The notes below the pieces were generated by a model, which was given only the letters and a program-made list of their open reading frames with translations, was not told where the DNA came from and searched no databases. Shown piece by piece: positions 12,201 through 24,391 of a stretch of DNA of 64,000 nt. Origin of the DNA: Patiria miniata (taxonomy: Eukaryota > Echinodermata > Asteroidea > Valvatida > Asterinidae); NCBI RefSeq assembly GCF_015706575.1, contig NW_024037063.1:11284927-11348926 (forward strand), written 5' to 3'. Position 1 is the first letter of the stretch. Each line of letters starts with the position of its first letter. Made by a program: the position numbers and the translations under genes.

Positions 12201-15200
12201 ATCAAGGTTTGAATCTTTAAAACCAGTAAAATGTTGATATTAAAAAAGGCTGATAGAGCGATTGCATTCACAGGCCATCTTTGAGGTTTTCGTTTACTCA
12301 AGTGTAGGGTCCCTGTTGAACAAAAGCACACACCGCAATAGATGGACTGCAACTGACGAAATATAAAAGATGAGATACGATATGGGGCCAAACTCGTGGC
12401 CGAAGATGCAATTCCCGAATCATTATATGTAGACTTACCTCAAGTAATCTTGAATTCACGTCTGTTTTTTTACCGCTCAAATGGGAAGACAGCGCCCTGG
12501 CCTCATTAGCTGAAGAAAAAAAATGACCAATCAATGTTAAGCTGTAGTAAGCATCAGATACTAACCCCGGACATCAGTGATTAAATAAAAACACATAAAG
12601 CACCGAATTTGTATTTGCATTAATCATGCATGGGGGTACCAGACCAAATTGAGCGCCACATTCAGGTGGTTGTTCCCTGCTGACTGCGTGCAATGTCATT
12701 TACCATTTCTGATCAGGGAAGGAGGCTGAGGAGTCTGGTTCTGTGAGACGAGTGCTGAGCATACCTGCCGTCTGGGTCGCTTTATTCGCAAACTTCGTTG
12801 GTTTTGCAGCCACCGCATCCCTGGAGCCGACTCTGGCAATTTTTTTGGACGAGGTAATGGAAACAAATGACATTTTCTTCAAAAAACATCTTTGGAATTA
12901 AGATATGCGAGGTCTGTTTAAGTGGCAAAGTTGCAATGGGCCATTCAGAGTTTTGACGATGAGCTCCGCCCACCTTTGGTGTATATACGTGTCTGTACTT
13001 TTTGACGATAATTTTTTCCTATAAACATTTTATTTGATTAACACTTTCTTCTTGATAGCTTAATTTTAGTGTGATGGCGATAAGTCTGCTCTTTGTTAGC
13101 TTGGGTTTGGGCTACGGCTTATTCGCAGTGATCTGGGGTGTCATTGCGGACGCAAAGGTAAGAGCAAACGTTAATCGGCAGGGCTTGTGTGTGTTAAGGA
13201 GTTACTTTCAATGAGAATGGAAAGACAGTGCATCGCTCCGAATTTCACACAAAAATGTTCGAGATTATTTTGTAGCAGGATATAACTTCACAACTGATAA
13301 TAACAATTATAAGAAAAAGCTAAACATTAAAGCTTTGACTTTTTGTGTCTATTAATTTAACATTTTTGATTTCCTTACGTCAGAAATGCACTAGAATACT
13401 GATTGTAGTAGGTGCATCCGGCAGCGGTGGACTGTTTCTGCTGTTAGGGCTACCGCAGATTTTGCACTTGCCTGTGTAAGTTTACTCTTCAAAAATCGGT
13501 CGATGTTAGGAACGCCCCGAAACGCCTCACGTAGCGTTCCGTCCAGAACTGGTGCGTTATAGCAAATAATTAAAAAACTTGGTTTGTTCAGGTTGAACCA
13601 AGTAAACGTTATATTCTCTTTAAGAACAAAAAACGTCAGTCCAAAAACGCGGAAGAATTCCCAGATCATTGAAGCCAGAACCGGTGCATTAGCAAGTAAC
13701 GTGCCCGTGTTAATACATTTGCGAACGTTCCTGTATAATTAACAGTCGGAACAGTTTTTGATCCTTTCTAAACGGACTCTCAGCGGAACGTTGCGTTGAT
13801 TTTCGTTAGTCCAAAAATGGTGAACTACTCGAACTTGCTCACGACTGCAAACTCCACTTAAATGTTTGTAGTGTAGTCAACAATGATGCAACAATGCTGG
13901 TACATGTACATCACTGTAATAAGGTTCTGGCTGTCCCTTTGATTTGCAAAACTAAAACGTTTAAACACCTGAAACGTTTATCCTACAGGACTGGGGCACT
14001 TCCCGGCGTTACCATACCCATCGCAGCCGCAACGTTTTCCATGTTGGCTACTCCAACGTTTGTAGACATGTTACGTTCTTCAGAGTATGTCCAATTACTA
14101 CACCGTTCGTTTTTAACTCTTATAAACGTTTATACTAACGCATTATTGCAACAGTGCTGAAGCACGGAAATCTTCCTCTTCTAAAAAAAACAAAAACCCA
14201 CAACCATCAGCGTTTTACTGTCAATGAAACCAAATTGGACTTAGTTAAAGAAATGATGCACTCGTTCAGATTTACGCCAAATTGATATTCATATTTTTTG
14301 ACATAATTATGGAAAGACTTTTTTTTTGGCTAACTTTATGTTTAGTCTATACATGTATAGGCTGCTGTTTTTTGCTAAAAAAATCACCAGGATGGATAAC
14401 AAGTCAAATAGCTCAGAAAAACTTGTATGAGGTTACACATTGTACTTGTTAAAACAGAAGTTTTTAATTGATTGGATTAATACAATTCATAACCTCAATC
14501 CTACAGGTGGTATGGCATACCGAGTGGATTAGGTTTGACTGCCGTTATATCTGGCCTTTGGAACAGTTCGGCCGCACTTGGGTAAGAGAGCCAATAAGCT
14601 ACCGTTGGTGGCGCTGTTTGTTGAATGCCTGAAGGCGAGGTCCTCATGCTCTCTTTTTTTCTGATGAGGATTTACCAAACAAGGGAAAAAGTCGCCAGTG
14701 TAAATCAATAGTGAAAGCTTACACAGCCTCGGTTTGGCCGAAAGTTTGAGCCAAAGCCCGCTTGCGCAGTGTGTACTTCCTTTGCAAATTGGCCAAATAG
14801 CGCCACCTACAGTTCGTGCACTGAATGCATTCTGGTCCTCCTGCTCGTAGTACATGTATAAGTAAAATTAACAAACATGCGGAAAAGGAAGAGTTGATAC
14901 GATAGTTTGGTTACATTTTCTTCATTGCCCTTTAATATGTCAATCATGCCACAAATACAATAATTTCTTTCATACTAAAGATGGTGCATATCTCTTGAGT
15001 CACCACCAGAAATGAACTAACACAAATACATTTTGATTTTTCCGATTAGCTCATTGGCGGGCCCGTTGCTAGGGGGCGTCATCACAGAGTATTACGGGTT
15101 CGGCTATTCGATTATGACCATCGCTTGTACCTCTTTCGCTGTTTTGATCATCACGTGTCTTTTTGGCATCTGGGAGTTTCGATGCGGAAAAGGGTAAGTT

Positions 15201-16150
15201 GCACATAAACACGAGAACGTAAAAAGGACATATTTGTCAATATAAACACAGACTTGAAATCTTTCATACCTTTATCCACAAGCACAAGCCGAACGGATAA
15301 TGACGGTATAAAGCAGCTGATAGCGCCCTCATGAGACAATTTATGGAGAACGAGGTCAGAATGGACCGCCGTGATTGGATACTAACAACGTATGACTTCC
15401 TCAAACAAAGGTCATTTAAGCCAATGAAGTGTGAATTTAGGACTCTTTTATGAAATAAGCTCCGACAGGAGCTTCTACATTAATACTTGGTGGTCGGGTC
15501 GGTTAGTCTGATCTGTCTGTCTGTCCCGACAATTGACCAGAAGTATTTTGTTCCATAATGTACCACCGGCGTCGCATTTTTCGGCATCGTGCATTTTTCG
15601 GCGTCGCATTTTTAAGCTCTGGCGGGGATCGTTTTGATCGATTTCTTCAGCAGTGCAAGACTTTCCTGCAATCATGCAAGACTAATTCTTGCAACAGCCA
15701 GAGCTTGTTGTGCACACGTACACGCGTGGTTTAACCAATGGGTATAAAAGGAAACCGATTTTCATTGGAGTATGATTTTCATATGACACAGCGTTTATTT
15801 CCGCACGCGACACTTCAGTTTGACTCGTCCACAATCCTTTGCGTTTCCGGAAGAATATTGATATTTGGCACAGACTTAAGATTTGTCTGCAGTGTACAAA
15901 TTTGAGTCACGAGTGTCCTCACTCAATATTTAATGTCCACTGAAATAACTCTGGAAAATTGTAAGTTAAAAGTCTTTTTGCCAAGAGAAATATTCAATCT
16001 CAAACATAATATAAGCAAAAGGTAAGTCTAGCTCCTCTTAAAAACTTGTACCTTTTGTATTTACCTTGTAGGAAGCGGGAACCACGCGAGGCTTTTTCTT
16101 CGGAGGACAACTCGAATGATCAGGAGATGAGACTACTGTCTTCAAAGTAG
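9291..16150 (+). CDS. SLC18B1: SLC18B1-like MFS transporter, copy A', exons 2-13
   Basis: Coding exons: 9291-9386, 9988-10061, 10429-10576, 11631-11699, 12119-12206, 12717-12853, 13059-13157, 13384-13475, 13989-14084, 14507-14581, 15050-15193 and 16072-16150, ending in TAG. All have AG/GT borders and compatible phases; no internal stop. They cover residues 86-483 of the family protein: TM2 onward, GPAVGG in TM5, the central loop, PTFVDML, and the TM11 motif GPLLGG that mirrors TM5. The C-terminal tail is acidic and ends RLLSSK. Exon 1 is absent from this contig. Against the complete copy at 34587-43684 I count ten substitutions: V121I, N150I, A171V, S174A, S176A, and at 245, 251, 317, 356 and 384 this copy has K, G, V, A and S where the other has N, S, A, V and A. 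It is therefore a distinct allele or paralogue, apparently functional. Confidence 0.88.
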
Positions 16151-16496
16151 ATTGACAATTGGTGGTATAACTGTATATTGCCATCTTGCTGCAATGTCCA
16201 GCGTAACTGGAATGTTTTGTTTCTTTTCATTACATAATTTTATGGTCGAGCTTATTTGAGAGCCAATTGGACTTCCAAATATGGTTGTGCCCAAACTTGG
16301 GAGAAGACATGGATTCAGGAATGATTATAAGCTCGTCTGACAGGGGTAGTAACATCACACGCTTTAATCGCCCGGTCATAAACAACTGTATTATTTAAAT
16401 AACTAGCGGGGTGGAGTCATACACACTGTACTAATGTTTACCTTGACCTCAATTTGCATGTTGACTGCAAGTGGGCGTGGTTTCAAAATATGATAA

Positions 16497-16502
16497 AATA
16501 AA
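16497..16502 (+). promoter_or_regulatory. Candidate poly(A) signal, copy A'
   Basis: AATAAA about 350 bases after the transporter stop codon, conserved at 44031-44036 downstream of the second copy. A poly-A tract follows. Transcript ends are not shown by sequence alone. Confidence 0.4.
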
Positions 16503-16894
16503 TGAGATAAAATGTTATCCCCGGGATAAAAAAATGAAAAAAAAAAAAAATTGAAAAAAAAAAAAATTAAGCTGTGGTTGGCAACATAGGTTGCTAAAAT
16601 TGTATAGTTAACATCCTCATTATGTAAGAAAGAGGCATTTTGATCAAGTTTTTGATGGCATTTGTTGGTTATTTTGCATTTTCATACATCCAATGATATG
16701 TTTGGAAACATTATAAGAACCATTTTTGCAGCGTTGACCTTTCAAAGTGTGCCACACCATGGTTGGTATAAAACAGGGCCAACCACAGGTTGTGGCACAG
16801 AAAGTGCTACAACTTTCAAGGCTGAAGTTTCTTAATCTATAGGCTGAACTTTATAAACATTTAAAGGCTTGAGCTCGAACTGTAAATTGAATGG

Positions 16895-17033
16895 AAGTGC
16901 GATTTGAACCTACGACGTTTAGATGTCCATACCAGTGCTCCACTGACTGACTATCTTGTCAGAAACCTGATAGCTCATTGGTAGAGCACCATTACGAGGG
17001 TGTAGATAGCAGGTTCAAGTCCCAACCCAGTCA
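16895..17033. repeat. Two back-to-back tRNA-like modules
   Basis: The minus-strand half has a B-box-like GGTTCAAATC (complement of 16901-16910) and an A-box-like segment at 16936-16954. The plus-strand half has TAGCTCATTGGTAGAGCA (16971-16988) and GGTTCAAGTCC (17012-17022). Both match Pol III internal promoter consensus with tRNA-like spacing. The acceptor stems do not pair well, so these look like tRNA-derived SINE heads or tRNA pseudogenes in divergent orientation, not working tRNAs. A second copy lies at 44432-44570. Confidence 0.6.
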
Positions 17034-17147
17034 ATGTCTTTGTTAAACCTCATAGACTTTGGGAATTGTCACTGCTCTGTTTCTGGAAGAAGATTAATAC
17101 CCGGCTCGTCCTCGAGACAGGTCCCTTTTGTGCTGAAAACAAGGAAA

Positions 17148-17151
17148 ATAC
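17148..17151. other. Empty insertion site of the Gypsy element
   Basis: The sequence GAAAATACAATTCCATC here is uninterrupted. In the homologous stretch downstream the same context is split after ATAC by the 8.9-kb element at 44689-53611, with ATAC repeated on the far side. This is the unoccupied target. Confidence 0.9.
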
Positions 17152-17539
17152 AATTCCATCAAAAGTGTTTTTAAAAATGTGTAAGTAAGACAAAAAATAA
17201 CAACCACGATTAGTAACCTGTCCAGTGCAGAACATTGTTAATTTGCTTAGAATTGGATGGAAATAACAGTAATAAATGTCTATGTTCAGTTTTAAAAAGT
17301 GTATCTCCTGCTAAAAAAGGTACATGTCGGTTTATATCACATCTTGTACAGTCTGTCTAGTTTAAAAACAAAAGAAATAGTTTCGTGAGTGTGGTGCCTC
17401 ATGAGGGGCGGGGCAAGGATGGCTTCTTGGTGGGATGTCAACAAAAAGATTGATACCTACTTTAAGAAGTTGTGAATATAGTTTCTGCTGCAATTTGACC
17501 AGCCCAGCTCGGCATAGTTGTCCTGCATGTAAGTGTGAC

Positions 17540-17995
17540 CGGCCAGACTTAAATTCCTATAATTATGCTGCCAGGTCCCTTCTGTAAAATATTTCTTTGT
17601 GGATGTCTTATATTTTTAGCATAAACGAGCGATGCAAAAGTTGTCGAAGCATTGCGAGCGCCCTCTTATGTTTTCCATTGAATATAGCATACTGAGTTGC
17701 GTAATTAATTTGCATAGGCATGCAGCGCGAAAAACCTTTTATTCCGTGCAGTGTTGCAAAAGCATAAAGCTTCGGACACACATTCCTTGAATTTTTCGCT
17801 AGTTTTCTTGGAGAGTAAGCAAGCATGGGTAGGTCACTTGACTGCTTGTCGTCGCTGCTGCCAGCCACACCTTATTGCGAGCCAGCTTCATTGAATTTTG
17901 CTGTGTTTCATACGTGGTTTTGCCACGGTTAGCACGCCGCATGTGCATACACATATCGTGTACATGCATATCGTGTAGTTTGCCCAAAAATCCGC
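17540..17995. repeat. Repeat unit D, first copy
   Basis: A non-coding unit running from about CCAGACTTAAATTCC to TCGTGTAGTTTGCCC. It recurs at 53990-54420 and 58526-59310. This copy stops abruptly after TTTGCCCA, whereas the other two continue for more than 1 kb. I recognise no gene in it. Confidence 0.7.
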
Positions 17996-18065
17996 AATAA
18001 TATTGCGTTATTTTCCGATGCTATTGCGTCTTTCGCAATTTTATTACATTACATCGTAATATATA

Positions 18066-19860
18066 ATGAATAATTAGTCATTCCAAAGATTTTGTTTCCA
18101 TCACAAAGTAGCAATCCAGTTGCACAAATCTCTCAAATATCGCTTGCAATGAGCATAGCCAAAACCATGCCCAGTTAAGCCGACGCCGAAGCTCTGTTTT
18201 AAGTACAATTTTGCATTAGGTGTTTATTTTTTTAATGAGTAAACAAAACATTCTTTGAAATTATTGATTTAATAATGAAACATGATATCCCGCTAATAAC
18301 ACTTTCAACGCGTCTTCATCATCATCATCATCTAGCGGTCAAAACCAAAATCTGGTTCACCTCGCCAGGCCAGGTGTCTTTATCCCTCATTATCCCCCCA
18401 TTCAACATAATTATAATCCACTGCGACTGCGCACTTTTTGTGGACAACTCAATTCACCGCCAAATCAGGCAAACGTGGAAAAGGTAGGTGTTTGGCCTTG
18501 TGATGATAATCAAAATGTATGGAATGATCAATTACTCATTTTCAACATTATTAAGAACCATTTATGCACTAACATCTTTAACATACCCCTTTTAGCGCAC
18601 TGTCTGCAGCAACAGTGCGTACATCCGACGGCTTAACTCACCACTTAAATTAAGCAATATTGAAACGGGTGTTTTTTGAACGCAGTTTATGTATCAATGA
18701 AAAGCTAAAGAACTGCTCTTTAAGATTGAGACACATTGACACATTTCAAGTTCATTACTTTTATATATCAGCCCATTGTTTTTAGATTACCTTTTTTATA
18801 CACGGGTATGTATCGGGAAAAAAAGCTAATTCAGGAAAAATTTGCCATGTCTATACCACAACCTATTACAACGAAACAAATTAGACAAAGGTATTTGCGG
18901 TGAAACCTCTATTCTTATTCACAAAATGTTCAAAACCTTTTCATCTCTAACCCCCTGTCTATTGCTCCATGAGCAAAGGCTTTATTGTCAACGCGGCAGT
19001 GTGTCAACTAAATATAGATTTTTCCGGCCAAGTTAGCAGATTTGGCGGCCAAATTTGCGACCAATCACCCATTTTCGCACGAATTTGTATGCACGTTGAG
19101 ATCAACATTCACTCACCTAAAAACACCAAGCAATTTCACATGAGAAGCATGTGATTTCAATTTTAATCATGCAATTTCAAAAATAGGGCATTCAAATTAA
19201 AATTGCACAAACGAGCATTCAAATTTGCCGGAGCTTCAAGCTGTGTAAGTTTGGTCATTCGAATTCACCATTAAGCGAGCATATGTAACAAGTAAACAAA
19301 GTAATTGAACTAAGTAGGTCCATGTCGTTCCTTTGTTTGTTAGAATGAAGATGGAGTGTGTTTGTTACAATTTGGAAATATAGATATAAAAACCTCCCAC
19401 AAGACTCTACCACTACTCAGATCACCATGCAAACTGTTAGATTGAAGTACTATATATAGAAATATCAACATGCCAGCTCATGGGCGTTACATGAGAATTT
19501 CAAATGTAGACAGTGGTCATTTAATCGAAGCTTTCGATGGCAATGCCCAAGACTATCTTGAACCTGCAGACAATCTTGGCATAAACAGATCTATTGCTGC
19601 AGGTCAATTGTAGGTCCGAGATCTGGCAGACGGGAACAAGAGGAGGGGCCAAAAACACAAAAATGGACCACGACATGAAGACGTAATAATCAAAAGGTGA
19701 AAGAAATGAAAAGACTCAGATCGTATACCTTCGTTTACTTTCATTTTGAATGCAGAAAGTGCTAAAAAGAATGCGCGGAAATGAAAACGAAAACAAGAAT
19801 CTCATGCAAATAACCCTAAACCAAACCGACTGCTAAACTGAATGATCACTTAAACCAAAT
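18066..19860. repeat. Segmentally duplicated flank, copy 1
   Basis: About 1.8 kb beginning AATAATTAGTCATTCC. It is repeated with small substitutions and indels at 62235-64000, where it runs off the window. It includes a CATCAT microsatellite near 18310 with differing copy number. No gene seen. Confidence 0.85.
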
Positions 19861-20089
19861 GACATAACTTCAATTTAGGATGTTTTAAACATAAAAATGT
19901 CCGGACTTAAACACGAATTTGAACACCTGAAATCTAATACGAACCACGGGAATGACGACAGGGTGCTACTTTGCTTCAAGTTGACCACTATCCAGATGAA
20001 TTCCAATGCTATTTTTGCGAAATTGGCCGGGGAAACCTATATTAAGTATTAATCAGTATGTAGAGAACCAATCCAAATCTGCGCTACTC
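19861..20089. other. Non-coding spacer before LINE
   Basis: AT-rich sequence with no recognisable feature. The duplicate at 62235-64000 runs off the window before it could be compared here. Confidence 0.5.
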
Positions 20090-21850
20090 AATTTATTGGT
20101 CAACCTTCTATTTAGCAAAAGATGATAATAATTATATTTCTGATTTCAATACAGTTACTCATGGTGTCCCCCAGGGCTCACTCCTAGCCCCGTTTTTTTT
20201 ATTGTGTGCATCATTGATATTTGAGCTACTTCTGATTTACTTTCATTTATTCTTTGTGCAGATGACACTATCATTTTTTTCTTTCTGATAAGCACCTCCC
20301 TACTTTATTTGATAATGTCAATCCACATCTGGTTAATGTTTGTGAGTGGCTGAAAGCCAACCACCTCTCTCTTTAAGAAATATTAAGAAATGTAATTTTA
20401 TGATTTTCCACAGTAAAAGAAAACTCAAAGCAATATTTCTAATCTTACTATTCAGTTGTTAAACGAAACAATAACGTGTTGACAAAACTAAGTTCTTTGG
20501 TGTGATACTTGACAGCAAGTTGACTTGGACTCATCACATCAATGATATTGCTAGTAAGATTTCAAAATCCATTGGTAGTATACATAGACTCAAGCACATT
20601 TTTCCAACAAAATTCTCTGTACACTCTACAGGGTGTGTCAAACAAGAAACCCACGAAACCCAAATGTCGGGACCATTGGTTTAGTGAAGTTCTGCATGTA
20701 GCACTTTCAAAATCTAGGATATGAAAGCCCAATTCATAAGGTTTCGTTTAGTACAAAAATAATTCAAATCACTTATAATTCAAATCACTTATTTACTTTT
20801 TCAAGTTACGGAATTTTAAACACAACCACCGTCTCAAAGTTCTGTCCACGGATCACAAGAAGGTAAGTGTCCTTTCAGCAAAACGAAAACAAATCACATA
20901 GAGATGTGCGTGAATTGTTTTCGTTCCGCTGAAAGAACGCACACCTTTTTCTAGTGATCCGTGGACAGAACTTTAAACGGTGGTTGTGTTTACAATTCTG
21001 TAACTTATAAAGTACATGAGTGATTTGAATGATTCTTTTACTAACAGATAGCTTATGAATTGGGCTTTTATATCCTAAATTTTAAAAGTGCTACATGCAG
21101 AACTTCACTAAAACAATAGTCCCGGTATTTGGGTTTCGCTTTTTTTGACTCAGCCTGATTTGCTCTGTCATTTCCCCCTACCTAAATTATTGTGATAAAG
21201 TCTGGGAAAACACATTTCATACACACATTAACAAACTGTTCAATCTATAAAAGCCATTTGCTTAGTCTCCAAATCTCATTTCATTGCTCACACGGGATCC
21301 TCTGTTCAAACAACTCGAACTACTCAACCTTGGAAACATTAATACAGGCCGTATATCTTCAGAACATCTTTATTTACAAATGCTTCAACAAACAACTGCC
21401 CGCCCAATTCCAAACACTCTTTTTCAATTTAATTTCAACATCCATAACTACAACACACGAACTTCTACTAACATTCATCTTCCAAAACACAGGACACACA
21501 TTTTCAACACACAATTCGATATACTGGCGTAATCAACTGGAGCAAACGTCTCAATGACATCAGAAACTCAACTATACACTTTACATATTTGAAACTAAAA
21601 TTAAAATATACCTATACAACTGCTCTTTGTATAATACTTAAAATTATTTATAGTACCATATTTAGGCTAGTGTTAGTTGAAGGTTGTTTTGTTGTGACTT
21701 AGTGTTGTTTTGTTTGTCTGAATGTTTTGTCTAGCTGTCCGTCCGTCCGTTTTGTCTTGTATGGCATCCCCAGCTCAAGCAACCGCTTGCCGGGACATGT
21801 CTCCATTTTCACCTTTTGTTTCAAGTAACTTCTTACATTTATCCACTTGT
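20090..21850 (+). pseudogene. Degraded non-LTR retrotransposon (CR1/L2/Jockey-like RT)
   Basis: Reverse transcriptase remnants in order. The GVPQGS box is at 20163-20180. CADD, in place of the usual F/YADD catalytic box, is at about 20255-20269. The post-catalytic block around GVILDSKLTWTHHI is near 20500. After a 529-bp insertion, a C-terminal block resumes with SPYLNYCDKVW (about 21165-21200) and then YNTRTSTNIHLP. Frames change and stops occur, so no intact protein remains. The 5' part (endonuclease) is missing. The exact clade is uncertain. The 3' UTR probably extends to about 21850, where a Gypsy fragment begins. Confidence 0.75.
20629..21157. mobile_element. 529-bp near-perfect palindromic foldback element
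   Basis: The element starts CAGGGTGTGTCAAACAAG and its far end, read backwards, starts CAGGCTGAGTCAAAAAAAGC. The two arms, about 250 bases each, match along their whole length and meet at a small centre around 20890-20915 that itself contains CACATAGAGATGTG. TA precedes the left end, and the termini resemble mariner/Tc1 ends. It splits the LINE coding region and removing it rejoins the RT C-terminal block, so it inserted after the LINE. Confidence 0.8.
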
Positions 21851-22336
21851 TATACACCGAGTGTTAATCTGCTTTCCCACTTCCTCGTATTGAAGAAACG
21901 CTGGAGGCATTGGCAGGATCCCGCTTTTTCTCCTCACTTGATATGGCACAAAATACTTCCAATTGATGATGCACCCAGACTCTGTTGACAGAACTGCTTT
22001 TCGAGTCCCATGGGGGCTGTTTTCATTCGACCGGATGCCACAGGGACTCTGCAACTGTCCCAGTACGTTTCAACGAACAGTTAAATTGATATTTGGGGAC
22101 ATGAACATGTCTAAATTAATACTTTATCTTGATGACATTCTTGTCTTCTCTAGCACATTTGAAGAACATCTACAGAGGTTGGGTGTTGTATTTGATCGAC
22201 TTATCGAACATGGGCTAAGGTTGAAGGGCCAGAAATGTCTCTTCTTTCGGCGAGAAGTGAAACATCTCGGGCACATAATCAGTGAAAGTGGGGTCTCGGT
22301 GGATCCGGAAAAGGTACAGCGAGTAGCAGACTGGCC

Positions 22337-22480
22337 GGTTTCACCTCTATGTTCCGACACCCTTATGTTCCGACTGCACATATTCCTATTCCTAACCCTA
22401 ACCCTAACCCTAACCCTAACCGGGAGTAACACAATCTAGGTTGTCGGAACATAGGGGTGTCGGAACATAGAGCAGTCACC
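22337..22480. mobile_element. 144-bp MITE with telomere-like core and 8-bp target duplication
   Basis: The ends are inverted repeats built on CTCTATGTTCCGACACC, each holding a doubled TATGTTCCGAC motif. The centre has about five CCCTAA repeats (22391-22421). GACTGGCC occurs directly outside both ends (22329-22336 and 22481-22488), a clean 8-bp target duplication as in hAT or P-like elements. Removing the element rejoins the Gypsy RT reading frame at the ADWP motif. No coding capacity. Confidence 0.88.
22391..22421. repeat. Interstitial CCCTAA repeats
   Basis: About five copies of the vertebrate-type telomere hexamer, inside the MITE and therefore carried by it, not a chromosome end. Confidence 0.9.
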
Positions 22481-23525
22481 GACTGGCCGACCCCGAGCAA
22501 TTTGGGGGAACTCCGATCTTTTCTCGGGCTTGCCTCCTACCACAGGCGTTTTGTCCCATATTTAATAGCAAAACCATTGCATAAGTTAACGGCCAATGTA
22601 GAGACAAAAGTAGGGAACCTGCCGTCTGGGTTTTTGTGGTCTGATGAGGCTAACAAAGCGTTCTGTGAGCTGAAGAAGATGATGTGCTCAGCCCCTGTGC
22701 TCGCCTATCCAAACTTTGATAAGGAGTTTATAGTCGAGGTCGACGCCTCACTCCAAGGGCTTGGGGCTTGTCTTTTGCAAGCCGATGACCATGGAGCCCT
22801 CCACCCTATTGCATATGCCAGTAGAGGTCTGCGAGGGCCCGAGAAGAATTATTCAGATTTTTCATGCTTCAAGCTTGAACTTCTCGCCCTTAAATGGGCT
22901 GTCTCCGAGAAATTCCGAGAATACTTACTAGGTGCTCATTTCACGGTATTTACAGACAACAACCCTGTTTCGCACCTCCAAAATACGAAATTGGGGGGCA
23001 TGGAACAGCGCTGGGTTGCGCAGCTTGCGCCATTTAACATGACAATAAAGTTCCGGTCTGGGAGAACAAACAAATGTGCAGATGCACTCAGCCGACGACC
23101 AGTGGAGGTTGCAGATATAGCTGAAATGGCAAATGACTGTACCTCAGTCCCTTGTGAGATCCAACCTAAGGAAGTTGTAGAAAATTCAGATGAAAATTGT
23201 GCTGCTGGGATTGATGCGCCCCGGTCGTCAGCAGTCCTGCCGTCTTTCTCCCACACTGAACTAGCATTAATGCAAAGGGAAGATGAACAACTAGGAGAAC
23301 TTTGGAAACTTGGGACTCCAAGTGGCAACCTGATGCGCCCAGACCAGGTGTAAATACCCCTGGTATTGTAGGCTGGATGAAAGAGGGGACTAAAGTAGTT
23401 GAGCGGAGGGGTGTGCTTTACAGACAAGTGAAGGATAAGGCTCGTGGTCCAGTGTACCAGGTGTTGGAGGCCGCACATGATAATTGGGGACACCAGGGTG
23501 TGAACCGCACACTGGGGCTCCAGGC

Positions 23526-23920
23526 GGGTGCACACCGGTAAATCGTGAATAAAAAAATATACCCTCAAAATATTCTATATAAGAGAGTTCTGAGCGCCGT
23601 AAAATTGGGGAATTGAAGAGATATGGTAATGAACCTCTGGCCCGGAATGGGGCTTCCAATTCTGAACATTTTGGATGCTATTGGGCTCGAAAGTGGCGCT
23701 ATTTTTCCATGTTGTGGAGGGATCGTTTTTCAAAATGGCTACTTTTCCGCTTTGGGGATAATAGGGGTCGTTTTCTTTGGGTGAAAATATCTCGAAAAGT
23801 CAATGGTCAACCCACCAAAAATTGAAAAGAAAACTAAAGATGACATGTTGATTATCATTTTTCTGTGCAGCTTGAATACCTGTGAGAGTTTTGAGTATTT
23901 TTTTTGTTAAAGAATTTTGA
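23526..23920. repeat. Dispersed direct repeat, copy 1
   Basis: Starts GGGTGCACACCGGTAAATCG and ends near GAGTTTTGAGTATTTTT. It is matched at high identity by 24392-24799. The start truncates the Gypsy integrase, suggesting an inserted element end. Family unknown; no coding potential I can defend. Confidence 0.75.
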
Positions 23921-24391
23921 AGTATGGGCATTTAGCACTAGTGTCTATGGGAGTTTATTTGCAGGTATGCATCCTATAACGAATAACAAAGATGGCCGTT
24001 TCGCGCATGCGCTGTGCCGCGGCAGTGGTCTTTTCAGTAAGCGGAACCTACGGGGAGGGGAAAAAAGTGTTTTAAAGGTATCAACAAGGGTTTTTTCCGT
24101 AACGGATTCTTCCAAATCATAAGGGAGCAGTAGGCTATCACCCGATTACAACAATTGCTAGTTGAAAAGGGGGGGGGGGCATTTTGAGCTTAAAAGTAGC
24201 TGAACTCAATTTATTGTCGCTGGGGGCGCTCTACAGCTGAGCAGGGACAAAAAAATACTATTTTTGGGCTTAATATCGACCTCGGATAATATTTTTCTTT
24301 CATCTTTTTCCTTCAAAATATTGACTTTGGAAATATTCTGCTCGTCCTGAATGTGGTTTTGTGTTAAAATTTAAAAGTTGCCTGCTATTAT

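Larger units (their letters stand above)
21870..23522 (+). pseudogene. Ty3/Gypsy pol fragment (RT, RNase H, integrase N-terminus)
   Basis: Plus-strand pol remnant. RT palm blocks are SLDMAQ (near 21935), FRVPWGLFSFDRMPQGLCN, and the catalytic YLDD box near 22126-22137, followed by HLGHIISESGVSVDPEKV. After an interrupting 144-bp insertion it resumes with RSFLGLASYHRRFVP, RNase H (VDASLQGLGA; FTDNNPVSH; NKCADALSRRP) and a stop at about 23353. Shifted into another frame is an integrase zinc-domain start (AAHDNWGHQG). A direct repeat cuts it off at 23526. There are no LTRs, gag or catalytic integrase, and several frame breaks: a dead 5'- and 3'-truncated copy. It is a different lineage from the young element at 44689-53611 (its RNase H uses TDNNP where that one uses TDHGA). 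Confidence 0.88.

Noticed and set aside
16963..17033. Functional tRNA gene on the plus strand
   Set aside because: A and B boxes fit, but I could not form a sound acceptor stem or a convincing anticodon arm.
22391..22421. CCCTAA run as a chromosome end or fusion scar
   Set aside because: Only about five units, bounded by inverted repeats and a target duplication, so it belongs to a MITE.
22936..23568. 210-codon minus-strand frame
   Set aside because: Shadow of the Gypsy RNase H coding strand; no recognisable domain.
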